A stretch of 54,974 nucleotides of DNA from Alphaproteobacteria bacterium (GCA_016288295.1 JAEEYV010000021.1:1-54974), one strand, 5' to 3'. Numbered from the stretch's first letter, positions 1-8,166 are shown. Program-made: numbers and translations. The notes: generated by a model not told the origin, from the letters alone.

Positions 1-25
1 AAACTAATGCGCAAAAGAGGTAAAA

Positions 26-997
26 ATGTCGGAAATTCAAGATAAAATTACAGGCTTGGTGGAATATATGAACTCCAAAATCATCGGGCAAAAAGATTTG
101 GTAAAAAAGATGATTATTACAATGCTGGCAGAAGGGCATGCATTGGTAGAAGGAGCTCCGGGTCTGGCTAAAACTAAGGCAATTAAAACTTTGGCGGATT
201 GTGTTTCGGCCGATTTTAATCGTATTCAGTTTACGCCCGATTTGTTGCCGGCAGATATTACGGGAAGTGAGATATATGTTGCGCAAAAAGGCGAATTTGA
301 GTTTAGAAAAGGTCCGGTTTTTGCCAATCTGGTTTTGGCAGATGAAATTAACCGTGCACCAGCAAAAGTGCAATCAGCTTTGCTGGAGGCAATGGCAGAA
401 AGACAGGTAAGTGTTGGAGGACAACGTTTTGAGTTGCCACGTTTGTTTATGGTTATGGCAACGCAGAACCCGATTGAACATGAAGGAACATATAATCTGC
501 CGGAAGCACAACTTGATCGTTTTTTGATGTATATTCGCATTGATCAGCCTGAGGCGGAAGATGAGCACAAAATTTTGGAACTGGTAAGAGGCGAGGGTAC
601 CTTTGTTAACCCGACAAAACAAAAGGGATTTGCCAAACTGAAGATTGCTGATGTTGAGGCGGCGACAGAAGAAGCACTTAAAATTTATTTGAGTAAAGAA
701 CTGGAAGAATATATGGTGCAATTGATTGTTGCCACCAGACACCCTGAAAAATATGATGATACTTTGGCAGGAATGGTAATGTTTGGGGCAAGTCCGCGAG
801 CAACTATTGCTCTTGATCGATGCGCCAAAATCAATGCATGGTTGGCAGGACGCGATTTTGTTACTCCGGAAGATATTCATGCAGTTGTCTATGATATTTT
901 ACGTCATCGCGTTATTTTGAGCTTTGAAGCGCAAGCCGAAGGGTATACAAGCGATGATATAATTACAAAAATATTGAAAGTTGTACCATTGCCGTAG
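26..997 (+). CDS. MoxR-family AAA+ ATPase
   Basis: This is a cytoplasmic AAA+ ATPase of the MoxR family, 323 residues, which is the usual length. The Walker A motif GAPGLAKT is at residues 43-50 and the Walker B stretch LVLADEINR at about 102-110. The NPIE-containing sensor region and the C-terminal lid follow. MoxR proteins are thought to act as chaperone-like ATPases that mature or activate partner proteins, often ones with VWA domains. The next gene encodes a DUF58 protein with a VWA-like metal site, which is the classic MoxR partner arrangement. A purine-rich GAGG lies just ahead of the ATG. The specific client is not known. Confidence 0.93.
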   Translation: MSEIQDKITGLVEYMNSKIIGQKDLVKKMIITMLAEGHALVEGAPGLAKTKAIKTLADCVSADFNRIQFTPDLLPADITGSEIYVAQKGEFEFRKGPVFANLVLADEINRAPAKVQSALLEAMAERQVSVGGQRFELPRLFMVMATQNPIEHEGTYNLPEAQLDRFLMYIRIDQPEAEDEHKILELVRGEGTFVNPTKQKGFAKLKIADVEAATEEALKIYLSKELEEYMVQLIVATRHPEKYDDTLAGMVMFGASPRATIALDRCAKINAWLAGRDFVTPEDIHAVVYDILRHRVILSFEAQAEGYTSDDIITKILKVVPLP

Positions 998-1006
998 GAT
1001 ATGCAA

Positions 1007-1954
1007 ATGGTAAGTTTTAGCAATATAGCTTCGTTATGGTCAAACGAGAAAAACTCAAAAGATGATGAGAAAGGACTTGTAGCGACACTTGACGATTTAA
1101 TGAAGCAAAGGCGCAATGTGCGCTATTTGAGAGTTAAAAGCAAGTTGAATTCTTCAATACAGAGCGGAGATGTAAAATCAGCCTTTAAGGGGCGTGGTAT
1201 TGAAATGGATGAAATCCGCGAGTATGCGTTTGGTGATGACGTGCGTGATATTGATTGGCGTGTTACAGCCCGTAAAGCGAGCCCGTATACCAAAGTGTAC
1301 AACGAGGAACGTGATCGAGAGATTTATGTTTTGTTGGATTTGTCTTCATCAATGTTTTTTGGAACAAGAAGAGAGCTGAAATCAGTAACAGCATCAAAAG
1401 TTGCAGCTTTGTTAGGATGGCTGGCGCAGGAAAATAAAGACCGATTCGGAGCAGTTATATTCGATGGTAAGAATGTTTGGCACTTTAAACCACAGCAAAA
1501 TATGGCGCATTTGTTAGCTATTTTTAATAAAATTTCGGAAGTAAGTCGCAGTCAGGGGCGAATAGGAGCAGAGCCCAAGGCAATGAAAAAAACTTTGCAG
1601 AGGCTGATAAAGGGGCTAAAAAGCAGGGCAACAGTGTTTGTTATAAGTGATTTTGCAATTTTTGATGACGAGGCTAAGGAAGCTGTTGCCGTCTTAGCTA
1701 AAAAAGCAACGGTGTTTTGTTTGTGTATCTATGATATATTGGAGAAAAAAGCTCCTCTGCCAGGTGAATATATGGTTGCAGATAAAGGTGAAAGTTTGAT
1801 TTTTGATAGTCGAAACAAATCCTTTTGTGATGAATATACGAAGTTTTTTGAAAATAAACGTTTGAAAATGCAAGATTATTGCAAAAAGTTTGGTTGTAAG
1901 TGGTTGGAAATAAGCACAAACATGCCAATTTCGAATCAAATTAAAATTATATAA
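1007..1954 (+). CDS. DUF58 domain protein (VWA-like)
   Basis: This is a DUF58 protein of about 315 residues. The family signature around G-D-D-V-R-D-I-D-W is at about residues 77-84. It is followed by a MIDAS-like D-L-S-S-S-M motif about 30 residues later, typical of a von Willebrand A fold. No membrane segment is evident. An ATG at 1001 is also possible, but AGGA lies directly against it and sits 7 nt from the ATG at 1007, so the later start is preferred. It follows the MoxR gene by a few bases and is almost certainly cotranscribed. Its role with MoxR is inferred from the family; the target is unknown. Confidence 0.88.
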   Translation: MVSFSNIASLWSNEKNSKDDEKGLVATLDDLMKQRRNVRYLRVKSKLNSSIQSGDVKSAFKGRGIEMDEIREYAFGDDVRDIDWRVTARKASPYTKVYNEERDREIYVLLDLSSSMFFGTRRELKSVTASKVAALLGWLAQENKDRFGAVIFDGKNVWHFKPQQNMAHLLAIFNKISEVSRSQGRIGAEPKAMKKTLQRLIKGLKSRATVFVISDFAIFDDEAKEAVAVLAKKATVFCLCIYDILEKKAPLPGEYMVADKGESLIFDSRNKSFCDEYTKFFENKRLKMQDYCKKFGCKWLEISTNMPISNQIKII

Positions 1955-1983
1955 TTGACAAAAACAGTTTTTTGCGCTAAAGT
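1955..1983 (+). promoter_or_regulatory. Sigma-70-type promoter of the TPR gene
   Basis: A perfect TTGACA (1955-1960) is separated by 17 nt from TAAAGT (1978-1983). It ends about 35 nt before the ATG at 2018. An in-frame TTG that could extend the TPR gene to 1955 is the -35 box itself, which argues for the ATG start. Confidence 0.7.
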
Positions 1984-2017
1984 TATAGTCACTGAATTAT
2001 TTTGTAAAGAGAGAAAA

Positions 2018-2953
2018 ATGGTAAATACAAACGAAAATAACGCATATCGTCGCGGTCAGGAGTTGTTGGATCAAGGACTTTATAAAGATGCTATTGCCCA
2101 ATTTGATCAGGCGATTAACGAGCAATCGGATTCTTGGAAGGCTCTTAATTCTAAAGGATTCGCACTTCAAAAATTGAGTCGCTATACAGAGGCTGTTGAG
2201 TGCTTTGATAAAGCACTTGAAAAAAATCCCCAATCAGTTGAGATAATTAATAATAAAGGTGTTACGCTTTCTATGCGTGGCCTTTATAAGGATGCTATTG
2301 TGCAGTTTGATCAGGCAATTGCTCTTGATCCAACCTCATTAGAAGCCTTGAACGGAAAAGCTATTGCTTTGCAGCATTTGTATCTGTATAAAGAGGCTCT
2401 TGATGTTTTGGAACAGGCAATTAAAATTGATTCAAAACATACACAGACATTGTTAAGTATTGCAGTTACATTGCAAAAGCTCAAACAGTTTGATCGAGCA
2501 ATTTCGTTTTTTAAGAAGGTTTTATCTTTTGATAAGTCGAATATCAAAGCATGGAACGGAGTCGGTGTAACATATCAGCTTATGGGGGATAACAATTCAG
2601 CTCTCAAATGCTTTACAAAAATATTGAATATTAATAACCGTGAGATACAGGCTTGGATAAGCATAGGTTTTGTATATCAGAAGATGATGAAGTTTTCTGA
2701 TGCTCTGAAGTGTTATAAAAAAGCTCAAGTAATTAATGAAGGACGTTATCATCATAAATTGTATGATGGTTTAGCAAGTTGTTTAACCAAGTTGTCTGAA
2801 TTTGATCAGGCTATTGAGATTTATAAGCAGATTTTTAATACCGAAGAAGGTAAGAAAAAATGGGATGCACAGCGTTCAATTAAGTTTGTGGGCAAGCTTA
2901 AACGCAAAAAAGCAACCGGAACTTTGCCGGATTTGGTTCCTCCGGAAGAATAA
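2018..2953 (+). CDS. Tetratricopeptide repeat protein
   Basis: This 311-residue protein consists almost entirely of TPR units of 34 residues, about eight in tandem from near residue 5 to 290. Typical positions are visible, such as W/L-x2-L/K-G, Y-x2-A and D-x-A-I. It has no signal peptide or membrane segment, so it is probably a cytoplasmic protein-protein interaction scaffold. The ATG at 2018 is chosen because AAAGAGAG precedes it and a promoter overlaps the upstream region. It has its own promoter and a strong terminator, so it is likely a single-gene unit. The partner cannot be read from the sequence. Confidence 0.88.
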   Translation: MVNTNENNAYRRGQELLDQGLYKDAIAQFDQAINEQSDSWKALNSKGFALQKLSRYTEAVECFDKALEKNPQSVEIINNKGVTLSMRGLYKDAIVQFDQAIALDPTSLEALNGKAIALQHLYLYKEALDVLEQAIKIDSKHTQTLLSIAVTLQKLKQFDRAISFFKKVLSFDKSNIKAWNGVGVTYQLMGDNNSALKCFTKILNINNREIQAWISIGFVYQKMMKFSDALKCYKKAQVINEGRYHHKLYDGLASCLTKLSEFDQAIEIYKQIFNTEEGKKKWDAQRSIKFVGKLKRKKATGTLPDLVPPEE

Positions 2954-2959
2954 TAAGCA

Positions 2960-2983
2960 AGCCCCTCAAGAGAGGGGCTTTTT
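2960..2983 (+). terminator. Intrinsic terminator after the TPR gene
   Basis: An 8-bp GC-rich stem (AGCCCCTC/GAGGGGCT) with a 4-nt loop is followed by a run of T. Confidence 0.85.
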
Positions 2984-3135
2984 GTTATTCTTTTCTAAGG
3001 CGTGTTAATGAACTAATGCTTATTGTAAATAAGTCGCCAGTAAATAAAAAGCTTAAAGAATAGTTAGGATGCTTGCAAAAAATAAAATCTTAATCTACAG
3101 TAAAGGTTATTATCATTTAGAAAAGGGAAAATTAT

Positions 3136-3876
3136 ATGAGAAAATTTTTATTGGTTTTATTTTTGGGGTATAGTTTTTCGGCTTTGGCGCAAATAGAAAC
3201 ACTTCCATATAAATATACAGGTGTGTTTTCTATACTAGATGCTTGTGCAAATTCTAATGATGGAATAATGACATATAATGGCGGAGAGATTTCTTTAGGT
3301 GATGTTAAAATTCGGCGCAGAGTCGCAGGTGGTTTTTATGGGGGCGATTCTTGTAAAATATATATTGTTTTAATGATGGATAAAAATGAAAAAACAGAAA
3401 ATTATTCGTTGAGGTGCGATATTCCTGAGGAAAAAATTGAGCACTATGTTAATTTTGGGAAAAATTTAGCTGAAAATAAATCTAATATAGATAAAGAAAT
3501 TTTTTTAAGGATGCATGAAGAGGGGATGTGTAAAAAGCTAAACGAATTACCGCCTGAGAATAGCGAAGGATGTACTGATTCAAAGCCTTTGAGAGGAGAT
3601 TTTGGAGATTGTCATAGTTGTGATGAAGCACTAAGCATAACTAACACAAACGGTGTTTGCGAGGTGGTGTGCAATGGTCTGAATGGTCGTCCAGAACGAA
3701 TAACGTATCATTTTGATTGTGTTTTGAAAACGTGTCCTAAAGAGAAGCCGCTGCGTACTGAATGGGGTGGTTGTTATTCGTGTGATTATGATAAGCCGAT
3801 TGATGTGGAAGAGGATAGTTGTTCTGTTTGTGGAAACAGAGTTATGAAAGAAGGGGAGTGCGTTATTAGAGATTAA
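3136..3876 (+). CDS. Secreted cysteine-rich repeat protein
   Basis: This 246-residue protein starts with a clear Sec signal peptide (K-R-rich start, hydrophobic core, probable cleavage after A-L-A at about residue 18). The C-terminal half carries two copies of the motif C-x3-KPLR-x3-G-x-C-x-SCD, at about residues 142-159 and 200-217. Further paired Cys, including a C-x2-C near the end, suggest disulfide-bonded modules in the periplasm or outside the cell. I do not recognise a named family. AAAAGGGA lies ahead of the ATG. It stands alone between two terminators, so no operon partner hints at its job. Confidence 0.75.
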   Translation: MRKFLLVLFLGYSFSALAQIETLPYKYTGVFSILDACANSNDGIMTYNGGEISLGDVKIRRRVAGGFYGGDSCKIYIVLMMDKNEKTENYSLRCDIPEEKIEHYVNFGKNLAENKSNIDKEIFLRMHEEGMCKKLNELPPENSEGCTDSKPLRGDFGDCHSCDEALSITNTNGVCEVVCNGLNGRPERITYHFDCVLKTCPKEKPLRTEWGGCYSCDYDKPIDVEEDSCSVCGNRVMKEGECVIRD

Positions 3877-3910
3877 ACGCATATGGACTTTATTTCTATA
3901 TATGTATTAA

Positions 3911-3934
3911 AAGCCTCCTTTTCGGAGGCTTTAT
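3911..3934 (+). terminator. Intrinsic terminator after the Cys-rich gene
   Basis: An 8-bp stem (AAGCCTCC/GGAGGCTT) with a 5-nt loop is followed by a T-rich tail. Its end touches the stop codon of the converging small gene. Confidence 0.75.
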
Positions 3935-4069
3935 TTATTGTTGAGGAGATGTTGTGGTATTTTCGCTATTTAGGGAAGGTTTCAGTTTATTGGTATAAAT
4001 GTCGCTGGCGATAATGTATAATAATAAAATTATAGCAAGGTAAAATAGATATTTTAGCGTTGTCTTCAT
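3935..4069 (-). CDS. Small single-pass membrane protein (44 aa)
   Basis: This short ORF encodes 44 residues: a positively charged start (M-K-T-T-L-K), a strongly hydrophobic stretch at about residues 7-22, and a polar, Thr/Ser/Gln-rich tail. An excellent AAAGGAGGT lies 5 nt before its ATG, which is the main support that it is real. The segment could be an inner-membrane anchor or an uncleaved signal. It lies downstream of mlaC on the same strand, but a terminator separates them, so it is probably transcribed separately. No family is recognised. Confidence 0.6.
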   Translation of the reverse strand: MKTTLKYLFYLAIILLLYIIASDIYTNKLKPSLNSENTTTSPQQ

Positions 4070-4126
4070 ATTAAACCTCCTTTACAGCCATATGTAATCA
4101 TTTTTGTATGCTTTGCAACTTGTAGC

Positions 4127-4152
4127 AAAAAAAGCCCCCGGATGGGGGCTTA
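4127..4152 (-). terminator. Intrinsic terminator of the mlaA-mlaC unit
   Basis: Read on the minus strand, a stem of AGCCCCC/GGGGGCT with a 4-nt loop is followed by seven T. Confidence 0.85.
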
Positions 4153-4167
4153 AAATCTGCAATTGTT

Positions 4168-4773
4168 TTATTCTTGATTGAGTTTGTTTTTTAAATCAGC
4201 AATTAAGCCATTAACACCGTTGGGAGATTTTTTGATAAATGCGCTGTATTCATTGCGGGCGGTAATTGCCAGACTGACGTTTTCGATAATAATGTCAACG
4301 ACTTTCATATCGCTACCTTTTTGGCGTACTCTCCAAACGACGGTTGCCGGTTCTGCTTGATCCATCGGAACTATGGTATTTACAAAAATTTGCTCCGGTG
4401 ATGAAGAAGGAGAGGTGCCTTTGAAAACAAACTCTTTACCTTTGAATTCATCAAAGCGTTTTGACCAGGTTTTGACGTTCAGTTTGCGATAAACATCAAT
4501 AAATTCATCACGTTGTTCAACTGTCGCGGTTTTCCAGTAACGTCCCAAGACAAATTGTCCGATGAATTTTAGGTCAAGTGCAGAGTTGAAAAGTTTTTCA
4601 AAGCGAGCATTACGTTCGGCTTGAGAGGCGTTTGAATTAATGATTTCAACAACTCCCTCACGGGTAATATTCTTGATAAAGTCCTCGGCTTTGGCTGCGT
4701 CGACATCAGCATGAGCAGAATTGCAAAACAGCAGCAGTCCGGCGAAAAGAGATGTGATGAGTTTGTTTTTCAT
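4168..4773 (-). CDS. mlaC: MlaC-type periplasmic phospholipid-binding protein
   Basis: This 201-residue protein has a Sec signal peptide ending near A-H-A (residue 22), followed by the MlaC/Ttg2D fold. Family landmarks include the F-I-x2-F-V-L-G-R-Y-W-K-x-A stretch at about residues 74-86, the R-K-L segment, and a later V-W-R-V-R/V-V-D-I-I-I-E stretch. MlaC shuttles phospholipids between the outer-membrane MlaA complex and the inner-membrane MlaFEDB transporter. It lies 16 nt downstream of mlaA in the same direction, so the two form an operon. The ABC transporter genes are not in the window. GGAGA lies before the ATG. Confidence 0.92.
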   Translation of the reverse strand: MKNKLITSLFAGLLLFCNSAHADVDAAKAEDFIKNITREGVVEIINSNASQAERNARFEKLFNSALDLKFIGQFVLGRYWKTATVEQRDEFIDVYRKLNVKTWSKRFDEFKGKEFVFKGTSPSSSPEQIFVNTIVPMDQAEPATVVWRVRQKGSDMKVVDIIIENVSLAITARNEYSAFIKKSPNGVNGLIADLKNKLNQE

Positions 4774-4789
4774 AGTCTTCTCCTAAAAA

Positions 4790-5545
4790 TTAGTCTTCAA
4801 AGTCTTCATCGTCAAAATCAAAGTCATAGCTCGGGGTTTTGTTTGCCGACTTGCAAATAGATGTCATATTTTGACGATTTTGCAAGTAAGCAGAACGCAC
4901 GGTGGAATAAAAATCAACTGAGTTGCGTTGTAAGTCGTCCAGCAAATCAAGTCCGCGTTCGCGGGAATTGATTGCTGACAGAGCCGCATAGCCGTAAGTG
5001 ATTTTGGCCGAATAGTTTTTGTCGTTGAGTGCGCCCCAATATATTGGTGTTGAAACGCTATCGGCAGCATAACCTATGCCGGAACGAATGGTGAATGGTC
5101 CGAAAAACGGCATCATGATAAATGGTCCGTCGGGCATACAGTAGTATGCGAGAGTGTTGTCAAAACCGGTTTCGGATTTTTTGAGTCCCCAACCATCGGC
5201 AACATCAAATGTTCCGGCCAGTCCCAAAGTGCTGTTGATGGCAAAGCGGGCGGCGGAATTGAGAGTTTGTTTGAAACTGCCTTGTAAAGTGTGATTGATT
5301 GTTGATACCGGTTCATTTACATTACTGACGAATGAAGTTACGCGATTGCGCATACTTTGGGTCGTAATTGCTCGATATCCCTTTGCTACGGGTTTCATAA
5401 CATATTTATCAACATTCATATTAAAGTCAAACATGGCGCGGTTGTAACTTTCAAGCCAGCCGTCATCATTGGCCAGTGCTTGAGACGATACAGTACAGAG
5501 CAGTGCTATGACAGTAATATAATGTTTCACGGTTTGTTCCTTCAT
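4790..5545 (-). CDS. mlaA: MlaA/VacJ outer-membrane lipid asymmetry protein
   Basis: This is a 251-residue MlaA (VacJ) protein. Conserved stretches include YNRAMFDFN at about residues 35-43, N-E-P-V-S-T-I-N, R-F-x-I-N-S-T-L-G-L-x-G, and the G-P-F-I-M-M-P-F-F-G-P region. MlaA forms an outer-membrane channel that removes misplaced phospholipid and passes it to MlaC. Most homologues are lipoproteins, but here the Cys in the signal region is preceded by L-L and lacks a good lipobox. Cleavage after A-L-A by signal peptidase I looks more likely. The ATG at 5545 is preferred over an upstream TTG, although neither has a strong ribosome-binding site. Confidence 0.92.
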   Translation of the reverse strand: MKEQTVKHYITVIALLCTVSSQALANDDGWLESYNRAMFDFNMNVDKYVMKPVAKGYRAITTQSMRNRVTSFVSNVNEPVSTINHTLQGSFKQTLNSAARFAINSTLGLAGTFDVADGWGLKKSETGFDNTLAYYCMPDGPFIMMPFFGPFTIRSGIGYAADSVSTPIYWGALNDKNYSAKITYGYAALSAINSRERGLDLLDDLQRNSVDFYSTVRSAYLQNRQNMTSICKSANKTPSYDFDFDDEDFED

Positions 5546-5703
5546 ATGGTTATTCAAATTATTAAACGAATATAACAGCTGATTGGTTCAAAATCAAATA
5601 GATTTTATTTTTTTGTTACAATACAGAAATTTTTTGTGTTTTGCAAAAGAAAAAAAACTCACATAGTATCAGTTCAGTTGAAATTTTTTGTAAGGATATA
5701 AAA

Positions 5704-6864
5704 ATGAGTACTAAACCTAATAAACCGATTATGTTGTTTGACTGCAAGACTTCGCAGAATGTTATCGGACAGGACAAATTTTTAAAAGCTTTTGAAAACA
5801 TTTTGAATCATGGTGCATATTGCCAAGGTCCGGAAACCAAAGAATTGGATGAAAAATTAGCAGCTTATTCCGGCACAAAGTGTTGTTCAACCTGCGGATC
5901 AGGTACAGATGCCTTGACATTGGCATTGATGGCTTGGAATGTAAAACAGGGCGATGCAGTATTTGTATCATCTTTTACATTTGTAGCATCGGCAGAAGCT
6001 CCGGTTTTGTTGGGTGCAACTCCGATTTTTGTTGATTCTGATCCGAATACTTACAATATGGATCCGAAAGATTTGCAACGTGCAATTGATGAAGTTAAAA
6101 AAGAAGGAAAACTGAATTTGAAGGCTGTTATTGCTGTTGATATTTTCGGTTCTCCTTGTGAATATGATGAAATCATTAAAATTGCCCATGCCAACGGCAT
6201 GAAAGTTTTGTCTGACTCTTGCCAATCATATGGATCTGTTTATAAAGGTAAAAAGGCCGGTTCTATTGCAGATATGACAGCTACTTCTTTCTATCCGACA
6301 AAGCCACTCGGCTGTTATGGTGACGGTGGTGCCGTATTTAGCAATACAGATGAAGAAAACGAGTTGGTTAAGTCTTGCCGTGTACATGGTATGAGCCCTG
6401 AAGATCACTATGATAATGTACGCCTTGGCATTACCGGTCGTATGAATTCTTTCCAAGGTGCGGTTTTGTTGCAGAAATTGACCGTGTTTGATCAGGAATT
6501 GAAAGACCGCTATCGTGTTGCCAGCCGTTATGACAATGAACTGAGCAGCTATTTTGGCAAACAAAAAATTTTGGACGGTTGCAAATCAGCTTATGCTTTG
6601 TACACAATTAATTGTGCCGACAGAGATGAGTTGATGGCTTATTTGAAAGAAAACGGTATTCCTTGCGGTGCATATTATCCGCGTCCGGTTAATACACAAA
6701 CAGCTTATGCAAAGTGGAATAATCGTCCATTGCCGGTTTGTGAAAAACTTTCTAAAACAGTTTTGTCTTTGCCGATGACACCTTATCTTGATAATGAAGA
6801 TTTGGATTATGTTATCAACAAGATGAATGAATTTGCAGCCAAAAAAATGAATAAAGCGGCATAA
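5704..6864 (+). CDS. DegT/DnrJ/EryC1-family sugar aminotransferase
   Basis: This 386-residue PLP-dependent aminotransferase most likely makes an amino-sugar nucleotide for surface polysaccharide. The cofactor-binding GSGTDAL is at 65-71. The Schiff-base lysine lies in SFYPTKPLGCYGDGGA, at about residue 200, and D171 lies in the S-D-S-C-Q-S motif. The sequence most resembles enzymes acting on UDP-3-keto-sugars (WbpE-like), but substrate cannot be fixed from sequence. The ATG at 5704 is chosen because TAAGGA precedes it; an upstream in-frame TTG has no support. A strong terminator follows, and glycosyltransferase genes lie downstream. Confidence 0.9.
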   Translation: MSTKPNKPIMLFDCKTSQNVIGQDKFLKAFENILNHGAYCQGPETKELDEKLAAYSGTKCCSTCGSGTDALTLALMAWNVKQGDAVFVSSFTFVASAEAPVLLGATPIFVDSDPNTYNMDPKDLQRAIDEVKKEGKLNLKAVIAVDIFGSPCEYDEIIKIAHANGMKVLSDSCQSYGSVYKGKKAGSIADMTATSFYPTKPLGCYGDGGAVFSNTDEENELVKSCRVHGMSPEDHYDNVRLGITGRMNSFQGAVLLQKLTVFDQELKDRYRVASRYDNELSSYFGKQKILDGCKSAYALYTINCADRDELMAYLKENGIPCGAYYPRPVNTQTAYAKWNNRPLPVCEKLSKTVLSLPMTPYLDNEDLDYVINKMNEFAAKKMNKAA

Positions 6865-6887
6865 TTCGGCAAGTTAAACCTCTAAAG

Positions 6888-6921
6888 ATCCTCGCTTGAG
6901 CAATCAAGCGGGGATTTTTTT
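6888..6921 (+). terminator. Intrinsic terminator after the aminotransferase gene
   Basis: A 12-bp stem (ATCCTCGCTTGA/TCAAGCGGGGAT, one G-T pair) with a 4-nt loop is followed by seven T. Confidence 0.9.
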
Positions 6922-6922
6922 G

Positions 6923-6951
6923 TTGACTTTGATGAGGTTATGAAATAGCCT
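6923..6951 (+). promoter_or_regulatory. Promoter for the candidate structured RNA
   Basis: TTGACT (6923-6928), a 17-nt spacer and TAGCCT (6946-6951) put the start of transcription near 6958. That is exactly where the first RNA hairpin begins. The -10 form TAGNCT recurs at several of the genes that lack a Shine-Dalgarno sequence. Confidence 0.5.
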
Positions 6952-6957
6952 TTTATT

Positions 6958-7141
6958 GCGTCGGATGATTACCGACGTGGAGGGTTAGAAGCCTCGTTAA
7001 GTGTTGCCTATATAAGGCGTAAAAAGACTATCTTTCTGCAATGGCAGGAAGGTAGGTAATAAGGTGTTTATACCAAATAACTACACTATTCACTTAAATA
7101 GCTTCTAACTTCCTGCTGACTCTAATCAAGGCAGTTTTTTT
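6958..7141 (+). ncRNA. Candidate structured non-coding RNA, unknown family
   Basis: This gene-free stretch folds into several consistent helices. Hairpin 1 is GCGTCGG/CCGACGT (6958-6964 with 6972-6978). A long-range stem pairs GTTAGAAGC (6984-6992) with GCTTCTAAC (7101-7109), continued inside by TTAAGTG (6997-7003) with CACTTAA (7091-7097). A small hairpin lies at 7005-7019. A 12-bp hairpin pairs 7028-7039 with 7044-7055 around a 4-nt loop and contains two G-U pairs, a sign of RNA rather than DNA function. CTGC/GCAG followed by seven T (7113-7141) could terminate it. A promoter precedes it. It does not match 6S, SRP, RNase P or tmRNA as I know them. It could be a trans-acting RNA or a leader of the genes downstream. 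Confidence 0.55.
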
Positions 7142-7165
7142 GTTGTTTATCAGCGGAGGGAAGTT

Positions 7166-7270
7166 ATGAAAATCGAATATTTTTTACAATCTAAAATTTA
7201 TTTATATATTTTGCACAATTTATTGTTGCATTTTAAATTCTGCCATTTATTATTCGGTGTAAGGTTTTAA
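7166..7270 (+). CDS. Possible small protein (34 aa)
   Basis: A short ORF of 34 codons follows a strong GGAGGG placed 5 nt before its ATG. The product is hydrophobic and aromatic (Leu, Phe, Tyr, His-rich). It lies between the structured RNA and the RgpF-like gene, so it could be a leader peptide or a small membrane protein. The ribosome-binding site is the only real support, since codon use in so short a frame proves nothing. Confidence 0.35.
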   Translation: MKIEYFLQSKIYLYILHNLLLHFKFCHLLFGVRF

Positions 7271-7302
7271 AATAACAATTTTTAGTAGTGATTGGAAACG
7301 CC

Positions 7303-8166
7303 ATGACTTTGCGATTAGCAGTGCATTTGCACATATATTATCTTGATATGTGGTATGAGATAAAGCCGTATTTAAAAAATTTGGAAGGTTATGCTTATGA
7401 CTTATATGTAACAATGAATAAGCAAGATGATGCAATTATTGAAGACATAAAAGACTTTAATCCCTCGGCAAAGTTTTTTATGGTTGAGAACAGAGGGTAT
7501 GATGTCGGGCCGTTTGTTTATTTTTTGCACCAAATCAATTTGAATGACTATGATTTAATTTTGAAGTTACACACTAAAAACAATAAAAATGAGGGGAGTG
7601 TTGTAATAAATAACAAATGCATTAATCGAAAATTTTGGTTTTTGTTGCTGATTGAATCATTGATTGGTTCAAGGGCTATATTTGACAATAATATAAGGGC
7701 TTTTGAGCATGATGATAAACTCGGAATGATCGGGTCAAAATATTTGATTTCTTCAGGCCTGAAAAACGCCAAGAGTGTGGAAGCAAGTGTTCGCCAGATA
7801 CTGGAGCGAATGGGAGTGCCGAGCGATTTGCCGATTGTGTTTGTGTCAGGAACAATGTTTATGGTACGAAGCCATATTATGCAGAAAATTAAGGATAGTT
7901 TTAATATTACTGATTTTGAAATTACTTCAGGAAAAGTGCATGATGAAACTTTGGCTCATGTGTTGGAAAGACTGTTTGGGTGTTTGACACAGGCGTTGGG
8001 CTATAAAATACAAGGATTTGATAAAAATATAAGATTTGAGCTTGATGGGACATTGGAATATTTGAAACGCTTCATATATCAGAAAAAGGTTACTAAACAT
8101 AATTGTCTACAAATTAAGATTTTTAGAATACCGGTGTATAGAAAGAAAATGGTTGGAAGTATATAA
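7303..8166 (+). CDS. RgpF-like rhamnan/polysaccharide synthesis protein
   Basis: This 287-residue protein resembles the rhamnan-synthesis F (RgpF) family. Family-like features are the N-terminal L-A-V-H-L-H-I-Y-Y strand, the E-N-R-G-Y-D-V-G-P-F motif at about residues 63-72, and the L-K-L-H-T-K motif about 20 residues later. Such proteins take part in building rhamnose-containing or related cell-surface glycans. The ATG at 7303 with GGAAA before it is preferred to an upstream GTG. The C-terminal tail has an I-K-I-F-R-I-P-V-Y motif that recurs in the other glycosyltransferases of this window. The next gene starts one base after its stop. Confidence 0.82.
   Translation: MTLRLAVHLHIYYLDMWYEIKPYLKNLEGYAYDLYVTMNKQDDAIIEDIKDFNPSAKFFMVENRGYDVGPFVYFLHQINLNDYDLILKLHTKNNKNEGSVVINNKCINRKFWFLLLIESLIGSRAIFDNNIRAFEHDDKLGMIGSKYLISSGLKNAKSVEASVRQILERMGVPSDLPIVFVSGTMFMVRSHIMQKIKDSFNITDFEITSGKVHDETLAHVLERLFGCLTQALGYKIQGFDKNIRFELDGTLEYLKRFIYQKKVTKHNCLQIKIFRIPVYRKKMVGSI

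Noticed and set aside
1955..2017. A TTG start extending the TPR protein by 21 residues
   Set aside because: The TTG is the first half of a TTGACA -35 box with a 17-nt spaced -10, so the region is promoter; the ATG at 2018 has its own purine-rich site.
6927..6946. Hammerhead-ribozyme-like words TGATGAG and GAAA at the 5' side of the structured RNA
   Set aside because: The stretch between them is too short to form the required stem II, and no matching cleavage-site stem is seen.
6958..7141. Assignment of the structured RNA as 6S RNA
   Set aside because: Its length fits, but 6S is one long rod closed by its two ends. Here the 5' end forms its own hairpin and the fold is branched.
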